A stretch of 64,000 bases of DNA from Nocardioides sp. SLBN-35 (GTDB taxonomy: Bacteria > Actinomycetota > Actinomycetes > Propionibacteriales > Nocardioidaceae), in contig NZ_VFNU01000001.1 of the NCBI RefSeq assembly GCF_006715725.1, forward strand, positions 1,798,001 to 1,862,000, in the 5' to 3' direction. A program made the position numbers and the translations under genes. A model generated the notes under the pieces. The model did not search any database and had not been told where the DNA came from. It was given only the letters and a program-made list of their open reading frames with translations. Shown here piece by piece: positions 56,532 through 64,000 of the stretch. Numbering within the stretch: position 1 is the first letter of the stretch; each line of letters begins with the position of its first letter.

Positions 56532-57130
56532 AGGTGCTCGTCGCCTCCCGCAACGCCAAGAAGCTCGAGGAGATGCGCCGCATCCTCGCCGAGCACATGA
56601 GCACCGTCGAGGTCGTCGGGCTCGACGACGTCACGCCCTTCGACGAGCCGGTCGAGGACCAGCCGACCTTCGAGGGCAACGCGCTGCTCAAGGCCCGCGC
56701 CGGCGTCGCCGCCACCGGCCTGCCCACCCTCGCCGACGACTCCGGCCTCTGCGTCGACGCCCTCAACGGCATGCCCGGTGTCCTCTCCGCCCGCTGGTCG
56801 GGCCCTCCGAAGAGCGACGAGCGCAACAACGAGCTCCTCCTCGCCCAGCTCGCCGACGTGCCGGACGAGCGTCGTTCGGCGCACTTCGCCTGCGCCGTCG
56901 CCGTGGTCCACCCCGACGGCCGCGAGCTCGTCGTCGAGGGCCGGATGGACGGCAGCGTGATCCGCGAGGTGCGGGGCAGCGGCGGCTTCGGGTACGACGT
57001 CCTGTTCGTCGCCACCGAGCGCCCCGGCCTGACCACCGCCGAGCTGTCCCGCGACGACAAGGACGCCATCTCCCACCGCGGCAGGGCGCTGCGCGAGGTC
57101 GCGCCGCTGGTGGCTCAGCTGCTGAGCTGA
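56528..57130 (+). CDS. rdgB: XTP/dITP pyrophosphatase (Ham1/RdgB)
   Basis: RdgB removes non-canonical purine nucleotides such as dITP and XTP from the nucleotide pool. The 200-residue protein begins [18 protein letters not shown] and has [38 protein letters not shown] and the C-terminal [13 protein letters not shown] typical of the family. The start is a GTG coupled to rph. Confidence 0.97.
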
Positions 57131-57236
57131 ACCACGAACCGTCGATAGTCAAGAAACGCGCAAAGCCCGCCACCGCCGTCGCGGCTGCCCCTAAACTCCG
57201 GATCCGATCCGGGTTCCCTCGCTCCAAGGTGGCCGC

Positions 57237-57830
57237 ATGTCCTTCTCGTCCCATCTGTCGCGACGGATGGGCGGCGGCACCCTGCTCGCCGTGGTGCTCG
57301 TCGGCAGCCTCGCCGCGTGCTCGGATGATGCCGCCACGGACGCGCCGGTAGCTGTCTCGTCCTCGGATGCGCCCGCCACGACGGCCCAGTCACCGGCCCC
57401 GAGCGACTTGCAGGCCCGTCCCGAGGCCCAGGCGGTACAGCGCTGGGCCTCGGCCTTCGCGGAGGTTGTGAACGCCGATCAGGACGACCTCGCGGCCGCC
57501 GTACCGACGATGACCGAGGCCGGCCTGGAGCGGATGGCGCTCTACACCCGGCGGGAGCGGGGGCGGTACTTCCCGGGACCGCTTCCCGTGACCGTCGTCG
57601 GCATCGCGAAGCCGAACGCCAAGGGCGTGACGCTGGTCCGCGCCTGCGTCTGGATCGCCGGATGGTCGCAGAAGTCCGCCTCCGATCCGCAGCGTGAGCC
57701 CCGCGAGGTGATCCCGGTCGTGATCGGAGTCGTGGAGCAGGACGGCGAGTGGCGGGTCGACGGCATGGGCGACCGGGAGAAGGGCAGCTGCGCAGGGGTC
57801 GAGGTCTCCGGTCAGGGGTCGGCAGGATGA
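57237..57830 (+). CDS. Lipoprotein of unknown function
   Basis: The 197-residue product has a lipobox (SLAACSD), a Ser/Ala/Pro-rich linker and a soluble domain of about 130 residues with VVNADQDDLAAAVPTMTEAG and VIPVVIGVVEQDGEWRVDGM. A pair of cysteines (RACVWI and GSCAGV) may be bonded. I do not recognise the family; the layout resembles NTF2-like lipoproteins. Its TGA overlaps the start of the giant secreted protein gene, so the two are made together and may interact on the cell surface. Confidence 0.82.
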   Translation: MSFSSHLSRRMGGGTLLAVVLVGSLAACSDDAATDAPVAVSSSDAPATTAQSPAPSDLQARPEAQAVQRWASAFAEVVNADQDDLAAAVPTMTEAGLERMALYTRRERGRYFPGPLPVTVVGIAKPNAKGVTLVRACVWIAGWSQKSASDPQREPREVIPVVIGVVEQDGEWRVDGMGDREKGSCAGVEVSGQGSAG

Positions 57831-60800
57831 GCACCGCGACCGCGCGGCGGATCCTGGCGGTCGTCTGCTCGCTCCTGCTGACGCTCGGCCTCGGCGCCTC
57901 CCTGAGCGCGCCCGCCGCAGCCGCCGCGGCGCCGGCCGACGTCCCGGGCACGATCTCCGGCACCGTGACCGACGCCGACACCGGCGGGGCGCTCGCCGGC
58001 ATCCAGGTCATCGCCTGGTGCCACTACGACGACGACGGCGACGGCTATCCGTACTGGGACTGGTGCTGGGACGCGGTCACCGAGGACTCCGTCACGACCT
58101 TGACGGGCAGCGACGGCAGCTACCAGCTGGCCGTGCCGGCCGGGACCTACCGGATCGGCTTCGAGGACCCGCAGCAGCGCTACCTCACCAGCTACCACCC
58201 GCAGGCCGACCGCGTCGGCGAGGCCGACGACCTCCTCGTCGCGGCGGGTGCTCTCGTGCCGGGCATCGACGCCGCCCTGCACCGGGGCGGTCTGATCGCG
58301 GGCACGCTCACGAGCTCCGACGGCCAGCCGCTCGCCGAGGCGGACGTCGAGGTCTACCGCGAGAACGACGGCGACCTCGCGTACGACGAGTACTATGGCT
58401 ACACCGAGGAGGACGGCAGCTACTCGGTCGGTCCGCTGCCGGACGGTGAGTATCGCGTCGGCTTCTTCGCGTGGGATCACGTGAGCGAGTACTACGACGA
58501 CCGGTCGAGCCTGCAGGCGGCCGATCCGCTCACCGTGGCGGATGCCGCGACGCTGACCGCCGACGCGGTGCTGAGCCCCGGCGCCTCCATCTCCGGCGTC
58601 GTGACCGACGAGACGGCTGCGCCGCTGGAGGACATCCAGGTGCGGCTCTACGAGTACGACGCGGACTACGACTACTGGGACTGGACCCGCTCGACCTCTA
58701 CCGACGCCGAGGGCCGCTATGCCCTGCGCCGCCTCACGCCGGGCACGACCTATCGTGTCGGCTTCTCGGCTTACGACGGCGCGCACGTGCGCGAGTTCTA
58801 CGACGACGAGCAGAGCGTCGAGCAGGCCACCGACATCGTGCTCGCCGACGAGCAGCAGTTCACGGCGAGCGCCGCGCTCGCGCGCGGTGGCCGGATCTCC
58901 GGTCAGGTCTCCGGCGCCGACGGGGAGCCGTTGTCGGATATCAGCGTCGAGGTCTACCGCGAGGTCTCCGGAGAGGTCGTGGCGGAGGAGTTCTACGGCT
59001 ACACCGACGAGAACGGCTCCTACGAGGTCGGCGGGCTGCCCGACGGCGACTACCGGGTCGCCTTCCTGCCGTGGGACGACATCCACGCCAGCGAGTACTA
59101 CGACGACCAGCCCACCCTCGCGCAGGCCGAGGTGCTGCACCTGGCCGGTGGCTCGAGCGTCGTCGCGGACGCCGAGCTGGGACTGCGCGGCTCGATCACG
59201 GGCCAGGTCACCGACGAGGACGGCACGCCGCTGGGGGGCATCTCGGTGCAACTGCACACCGGCGTCCCCGGGGGCGACGACGGGGGCTCGACGAGCTGCT
59301 GCTGGGAGACCGAGGCCGACGGCAGGTACCGGATCCCGGTCGACCCTGGCCGCTACGCACTCGAGTTCGAGGACCACAGCGGCGTCCACGTCAGCGAGTT
59401 CTACGACGACCAGCCGAGCCTGGAGCAGGCCACCGGGGTCGTGGTGGCCGGCGACGAGACCGTCGTCGCCGACGCCCGGCTCGCGCTGGGCTCCTCGGTC
59501 ACCGGCACCGTGACCGCCCAGGGCGGCATGCCGCTCGGCGACACCTCCGTGACCGTCTACCGCTACGAGCCCGTCTACGACTACTGGTACTGGTGGGACA
59601 GCACCCACACCGACGCGCAAGGGCACTACGCGATCGGCGACCTCACCCCCAGCACGCCCTACCGGTTGCGCTTCCACGCCACCGACGGCCAGCACGTCGA
59701 CGAGTACTTCGACGACCGGACCAGTCTCGAGGAGGCCACCGACATCGTGCTCGGCGAGCACGAGACGTTCACCGCGGACGCCGAGCTGAGCACGGCGGGG
59801 CGGGTCACCGGCACCATCCGGGACGAGGCCGGCGACCTGCTCGGCGATGTCTCGGTCTCCGTCTACCGACAGGCCACGACCGGCGACGACTGGTCGTGGG
59901 CGGGCAACGCCTGGAGCTCGGACGGCAACTATGCGGTCGGTGGTCTCGGCTCGGGTACCTACCGGGTCGAGTTCGCGCCCAGCGACGGGCTCCACGGCAC
60001 CGAGCAGTACGACGACGTGAGCGTCGTCGTGGGTCAGGACACCACGGTCGACGCCGTGCTCGAGCTGCGGTACGGCGCGATCTCGGGCGTCGTGTCCGAC
60101 GACAGCGGACCGCTCGCCGGCATCTGGGTGAGCGCCCAGTCGTCCGGCGCCTACCGCTCGGCGCTGACCGACGAGGACGGGCGGTACCGGATCGACCAGC
60201 TGCCGCCTGCCGACTACCTGCTGTACTTCGACGTCAGCAACGAGGACTTCCACAGCCCGGAGTACTACGACGACGCGGAGGGCTACGACCAGGCCACGCC
60301 GGTCGCCGTCACGCTCGGCGCGACCGCCACGGCCGACGCGAGCCTGGCGGTCGTCGGCGGCGCCCTCGCCGGGACCGTTCGCGATCCCGACGGCACACCC
60401 CTGCGCGGCGCCACGGCGATCCTCTACCGCGACGACGGCGGCTCGTGGAACTCCGTGGCCTGGAGCTCGACCGACTTCGAGGGCCGCTACCGCTTCCGCC
60501 GGCAGCCCGAGGGCACCTACCGCGTCGGGCTCGCCCCGAACGACGACGTCCACCTGGCCGCCTTCCACGGTGGCGCGGACCTGGCCGGGGCCAGTGACGT
60601 GGTGCTGCGGCTCGGTGAGGTGACGACCATCGAGACCAGCCTCCCGGTCGGCGCGGCGATCAGCGGCGTCGTGACCGGCTCCGCGAGCGAGCCACTCGAG
60701 GATGTGGGTGTCACCGCCTACCGGGTCGACCCTGACACCGGCGCTCCTGAGGCGTTGCTCACCAGGTACACGTCGGCGGACGGCACCTTCCGGATCGGCG

Positions 60801-63800
60801 CGCTGCCCGCCGGCACGTACCGGGTCGGCTACCGGCTCGAGGAGACCCACGCCGCCGAGTACTTCGACGACGCCGGCTCTCTCGGTGACGCCGAGGACCT
60901 GGTGCTCGCCCTGGGACAGACGGGCACCGCGAACGCGGTCCTCGCGCCCCGGATCGAGAACCTCACGCCGCCGACGATCCAGGGCGTCGCGCGGATCGGC
61001 GAGCCGCTGAGCGTCGACGTCGGCACCTGGAGCTACCCGGACGCGAGCTACACCTACCAGTGGTACCGGAACGGGTCCGTGCTGTCGTCGGCGACCGGCT
61101 CGACGTACACACCCACCAATGACAACGCCTGGTTCTACGGCACCGACCTCGACGCCCAGATCAGCGTCCGGGTCACCGCGACCAAGCTCGGCCACCTCCC
61201 GCGCGAGGCCTGGGCGGCGGCGGTCGGACCGGTGCAGAAGGGCATCATCACCCACCTCACGCCGCCCGCGATCAGCGGCACGGTCCGGGTGGGGGAGACG
61301 CTGAGCGTCGCAGGCGACACCTGGCAGCCGGGATCGGTGAGCCGGAGCTACACCTGGCTGCGCGACGGCCAGCCCACCGGCGTCACCGGGACCAGCTACC
61401 CGCTCGCGGCCGCCGACCTCGGCGCACGGATCTCGGTGCGGACCACGGTCGCCAAGGACGCGTACGTCACCACCTCGCAGGACAGCGCCGAGACCGACCC
61501 GGTGGCCCTCGGCGTCATCGACAACCTGAGCCCGGCGACGGTCACCGGGATCCCGCGGTCCGGCGAGACCCTGACCGCGGACGTCGGCAGCTGGCGTCCC
61601 GCCGAGGTCACGCCGGAGTACCGGTGGCTGCGCGACGGCGAGCCGGTCGCCGGCGCGACCGGACCGACGTACCTGCTCACCGAGGCCGACGCGACCCACC
61701 GGGTCGCGGTCGAGGTCACCGCGACCAAGACGGCGTACGCGCCCACCAGCTCGACCTCTCCACAGAGCGCACGAGTGACCCACGGCCTGATCGCCGCCAC
61801 GACGAGCCCGTCCGTCAGCGGCGTGACCCGGGTCGGCGAGGAGCTCAGCGTCGACCCCGGCACCTGGAACACCGCCGACCTCAGCCTGGCCTATCAGTGG
61901 CTGCGCGACGGCGAGCCGATCGGCGCGACCGGGGCGACCTACCGGCTCCGGGCGGCCGACCTCGAGCACCGGATCTCGGTCCGGATCGACGCCACCCGTG
62001 CCGACTACGACCCCGGCTTCGCGACCACGGCCGAGGTCGGCCCGATCGCGCCCGGACAGTTCACCAGCGTGGCCGCGCCCGCGGTCGAAGGCACCCCGCA
62101 GGTCGGGGTCCGGCTGACCATCGCCGGCAATGGCTGGGACCCGACGCCGGAGGAGACCGCCTACCAGTGGCTGCGTGACGGGACGCCGATAGCCGGGGCC
62201 ACCGGCACGTCGTACGTGCCCGGGCCCGTGGACGTCGACGGCCGGATCGCGGTCGAGGTCAGCGTGAGCAGCGATGCCTACGAGCCGGCCGTGCTGCGCA
62301 GTGTCGAGTCGGCTCCGGTGGCGCTCGGCGCGCTCGACAACACCGCCGTGCCCGAGGTCAGCGGCACCGCGCGGGTCGGCGAGACGCTGAGCGCGACGGC
62401 CGGCGGCTGGGCTCCGGACGGCGTCACGACGACCTACCAGTGGCGCCGTGACGGCGCGCCGATCCCCGGCGCCACCGCGGCGACGTACCCCTTGGTCCCG
62501 GCCGACGCGAACGCCCGGATCACGGTGGCGGTCACCGCCACCCTGGCCGGATATGCGCCCGCGGAGTCGGCGAGCGCCGCGACCGCGCCGGTCACCTACG
62601 ATGTCGTCGCCAATGTCACCCGCCCGACGGTCACCGGCACCGCGCGCGTCGGCGAGACGCTGAGTGCCACCGACGGCACCTGGACCCCGACCGGCACCAC
62701 GCCGGCCTTCCAGTGGCTGCGTGACGGCACCCCGATCCCGGGGGCCACCGCCCGTACCCGGGTGCTGCGCGCTGCGGACCTCGGCGCCCGGATCAGCGTC
62801 GAGGTGACCGCGTCGCGGGACCAGTACGACCCGGCCCGGGCCACCTCCGAGGAGACCGTCGCCGTGACGCCCGGTGCGCTGGCCAATGTGACCGCGCCCA
62901 CGATCCTCGGCAGCACCCGGGTGGAGCGGACCCTGACCGTCGACCCCGGGACCTGGGCGCCAGTCTCGGTCGAGGGCTATGCCTACCAGTGGCTGCGCGA
63001 CGGCAGCGCGATCGACGGCGCCACCGACGCGACCTACGTCCTCACCGACGACGACCTGGACGCCGAGATCGGCCTGCGGGTCACCGCGTCGAAGGCCGGC
63101 TACGACTCCGCAACGGCGACCGCGCCGCCGACGTCCGCGATCCGGCCGGCCGACCACGCCCCGACCGTCGAGGTGACGGTTGCGCCCGGACTGACCGGGG
63201 CGGCGCCGTACGCAGCCCGGATCGAGATCGCCGCCGACGACCCGGAGCACGACCCGTTGACCTACCGGGTCGAGCCGGGGGACGGCAGCGGCGCGCTGAC
63301 CGGCGGCATCGTGGAGCCGGTGCAGGCTGTCGACCACGTCTTCGCGACCGTCGGCTCCTTCGCGGTCCGGGTGCTGGTCAGCGATGGTGAGAACACCACG
63401 ACCCGGATCGTGAGGGTCACCTCGCTGTTGCCCGAGCCGCTCGTGGCGGTCGGGGGTGAGCCGGTCGCCGCGGTTGCCGGAACGCCGGTCACCCTGGACG
63501 CGGGCGCCTCCCGGCCGGCCGCGCTGATCGACTCCTACGAGTGGGACTTCGGCGACGGCGCCCATGGCAGCGGCGTCGCCGCACGGCACACCTACGCGAG
63601 CGCGGGCACCTTCCCGGTCACCCTCACCGTGACGGCCGGCACTGAGGTCGCCACCGCCACCACGACGGTGACGGTCAGCAAGACACCGGTCACGCCGGGA
63701 CTCCAGGTCACGATCCGGGACGGCGACGCCCTGCTGTCGGGGGCCCAGGCCTCGGTGCGGATGCCCGACGGCACCCGGATCAGCGGCGTCACCGACGGCT

Positions 63801-64000
63801 CCGGGGGCATGACCCTGCACGGCCTGCCCGACGGGTCGACGGCCGTCGACGTCTGGGCGCCGGGCTACCTGCCCGCGACAGTCACGGCGACGCTGAGCGA
63901 CGGTGGCGGCAGCCTCGACGTCTCCCTGGTCCGCGGGGACGTCGGCTCGGCGGTGCTCGAGTCCCACCCGCTGACCCTCGACGAGCTCTGGGACCGCGGC
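57827..64000 (+). CDS. Giant secreted repeat protein, 3' end cut by window edge
   Basis: The frame is open from the ATG at 57827 to the right edge, 2058 codons. After a signal peptide (RRILAVVCSLLLTLGLGASL to AAAAAP) there are ten carboxypeptidase-regulatory-like modules (about residues 41-1044), each starting SGxVxDxxGxPL and most ending E(Y/F)YDD before the next. Then come eight Ig-like modules (about 1045-1773) with the pattern GxxRVGExLSV, YQWLRDGxPI, GATGxTY. A cadherin/PKD-like region follows, with YEWDFGDG near residue 1902, and another regulatory-like module from about 1958. The end may carry an anchor or enzyme. Such proteins usually form surface stalks; function is unknown. Confidence 0.88.
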   Translation, partial: MSTATARRILAVVCSLLLTLGLGASLSAPAAAAAAPADVPGTISGTVTDADTGGALAGIQVIAWCHYDDDGDGYPYWDWCWDAVTEDSVTTLTGSDGSYQLAVPAGTYRIGFEDPQQRYLTSYHPQADRVGEADDLLVAAGALVPGIDAALHRGGLIAGTLTSSDGQPLAEADVEVYRENDGDLAYDEYYGYTEEDGSYSVGPLPDGEYRVGFFAWDHVSEYYDDRSSLQAADPLTVADAATLTADAVLSPGASISGVVTDETAAPLEDIQVRLYEYDADYDYWDWTRSTSTDAEGRYALRRLTPGTTYRVGFSAYDGAHVREFYDDEQSVEQATDIVLADEQQFTASAALARGGRISGQVSGADGEPLSDISVEVYREVSGEVVAEEFYGYTDENGSYEVGGLPDGDYRVAFLPWDDIHASEYYDDQPTLAQAEVLHLAGGSSVVADAELGLRGSITGQVTDEDGTPLGGISVQLHTGVPGGDDGGSTSCCWETEADGRYRIPVDPGRYALEFEDHSGVHVSEFYDDQPSLEQATGVVVAGDETVVADARLALGSSVTGTVTAQGGMPLGDTSVTVYRYEPVYDYWYWWDSTHTDAQGHYAIGDLTPSTPYRLRFHATDGQHVDEYFDDRTSLEEATDIVLGEHETFTADAELSTAGRVTGTIRDEAGDLLGDVSVSVYRQATTGDDWSWAGNAWSSDGNYAVGGLGSGTYRVEFAPSDGLHGTEQYDDVSVVVGQDTTVDAVLELRYGAISGVVSDDSGPLAGIWVSAQSSGAYRSALTDEDGRYRIDQLPPADYLLYFDVSNEDFHSPEYYDDAEGYDQATPVAVTLGATATADASLAVVGGALAGTVRDPDGTPLRGATAILYRDDGGSWNSVAWSSTDFEGRYRFRRQPEGTYRVGLAPNDDVHLAAFHGGADLAGASDVVLRLGEVTTIETSLPVGAAISGVVTGSASEPLEDVGVTAYRVDPDTGAPEALLTRYTSADGTFRIGALPAGTYRVGYRLEETHAAEYFDDAGSLGDAEDLVLALGQTGTANAVLAPRIENLTPPTIQGVARIGEPLSVDVGTWSYPDASYTYQWYRNGSVLSSATGSTYTPTNDNAWFYGTDLDAQISVRVTATKLGHLPREAWAAAVGPVQKGIITHLTPPAISGTVRVGETLSVAGDTWQPGSVSRSYTWLRDGQPTGVTGTSYPLAAADLGARISVRTTVAKDAYVTTSQDSAETDPVALGVIDNLSPATVTGIPRSGETLTADVGSWRPAEVTPEYRWLRDGEPVAGATGPTYLLTEADATHRVAVEVTATKTAYAPTSSTSPQSARVTHGLIAATTSPSVSGVTRVGEELSVDPGTWNTADLSLAYQWLRDGEPIGATGATYRLRAADLEHRISVRIDATRADYDPGFATTAEVGPIAPGQFTSVAAPAVEGTPQVGVRLTIAGNGWDPTPEETAYQWLRDGTPIAGATGTSYVPGPVDVDGRIAVEVSVSSDAYEPAVLRSVESAPVALGALDNTAVPEVSGTARVGETLSATAGGWAPDGVTTTYQWRRDGAPIPGATAATYPLVPADANARITVAVTATLAGYAPAESASAATAPVTYDVVANVTRPTVTGTARVGETLSATDGTWTPTGTTPAFQWLRDGTPIPGATARTRVLRAADLGARISVEVTASRDQYDPARATSEETVAVTPGALANVTAPTILGSTRVERTLTVDPGTWAPVSVEGYAYQWLRDGSAIDGATDATYVLTDDDLDAEIGLRVTASKAGYDSATATAPPTSAIRPADHAPTVEVTVAPGLTGAAPYAARIEIAADDPEHDPLTYRVEPGDGSGALTGGIVEPVQAVDHVFATVGSFAVRVLVSDGENTTTRIVRVTSLLPEPLVAVGGEPVAAVAGTPVTLDAGASRPAALIDSYEWDFGDGAHGSGVAARHTYASAGTFPVTLTVTAGTEVATATTTVTVSKTPVTPGLQVTIRDGDALLSGAQASVRMPDGTRISGVTDGSGGMTLHGLPDGSTAVDVWAPGYLPATVTATLSDGGGSLDVSLVRGDVGSAVLESHPLTLDELWDRG

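Noticed and set aside
57812..63967. A 2051-codon open frame on the minus strand
   Set aside because: It is antisense to the giant repeat protein gene, whose frame has a signal peptide, regular repeats and an upstream coupled gene. The antisense translation is low-complexity Arg/Gly/Val/Asp-rich and is a product of high GC at third positions.

Overview
The window is high-GC actinobacterial chromosome. Gene content, many GTG starts, the tmRNA tag peptide (ANAKRSSFALAA) and conserved gene order fit Nocardioidaceae, probably Nocardioides or a close relative; that placement is inference. No phage, integrase, IS transposase, CRISPR array, tRNA or rRNA was found. Both edges cut genes for very large secreted repeat proteins.

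Layout. 1-2888 (minus): Ig-repeat secreted protein, cut at the left edge. 3095-4207: prfB, followed by a gene-free 383-base gap holding a 306-bp palindrome. 4591-7126 (minus): secreted metalloprotease and a small exported protein. 7291-11121: secreted protein with carboxypeptidase-regulatory-like modules and a nidogen-like domain. 11186-14805: ftsE, ftsX, a LytM-type murein hydrolase and smpB, then an amidohydrolase and a secreted trypsin-like protease. 16686-17052 (minus): ssrA, the RNA partner of SmpB. 17223-25890: housekeeping and accessory genes (GPGG small membrane protein, SDR, thioesterase, GDPD, HIT, FabG-like reductase, SigE-family sigma factor with putative anti-sigma, DUF3048 lipoprotein, TetR). 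26002-30752: YqgE, a self-contained TetR/MFS efflux unit with two palindromic operators, and a coupled DUF3039/helicase pair. 30808-34816: siderophore-type ABC importer (ATPase, lipoprotein, fused double permease) behind a DtxR/IdeR-like box. 34789-38271: HxlR regulator, hotdog thioesterase, a complex intergenic repeat, MFS and MarR with a likely operator, DUF1697.

38303-57130 follows the conserved actinobacterial order known from Mycobacterium (clpS, DUF2017, mec, cysO, cysM, murI, MBL phosphodiesterase, rph, rdgB). Here it is interrupted by a tripartite tricarboxylate transporter operon (tctC-tctB-tctA-usp), a divergent CitA/CitB-type two-component system and an acyl desaturase. A NarL-type two-component system, an ABC-2 exporter and an SGNH hydrolase sit between the MBL gene and rph. 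57237-64000: a lipoprotein translationally coupled to a giant secreted protein with ten carboxypeptidase-regulatory-like modules, eight Ig-like modules and a PKD domain, running off the right edge.

Most notable: the 306-bp palindrome after prfB; the tandem/inverted repeat whose arms contain the stop codons of two convergent genes; and a CysO sulfur carrier whose diglycine is masked by two extra residues next to a JAMM protease able in principle to trim them. No clear multi-gene undescribed defence or biosynthetic system was seen.
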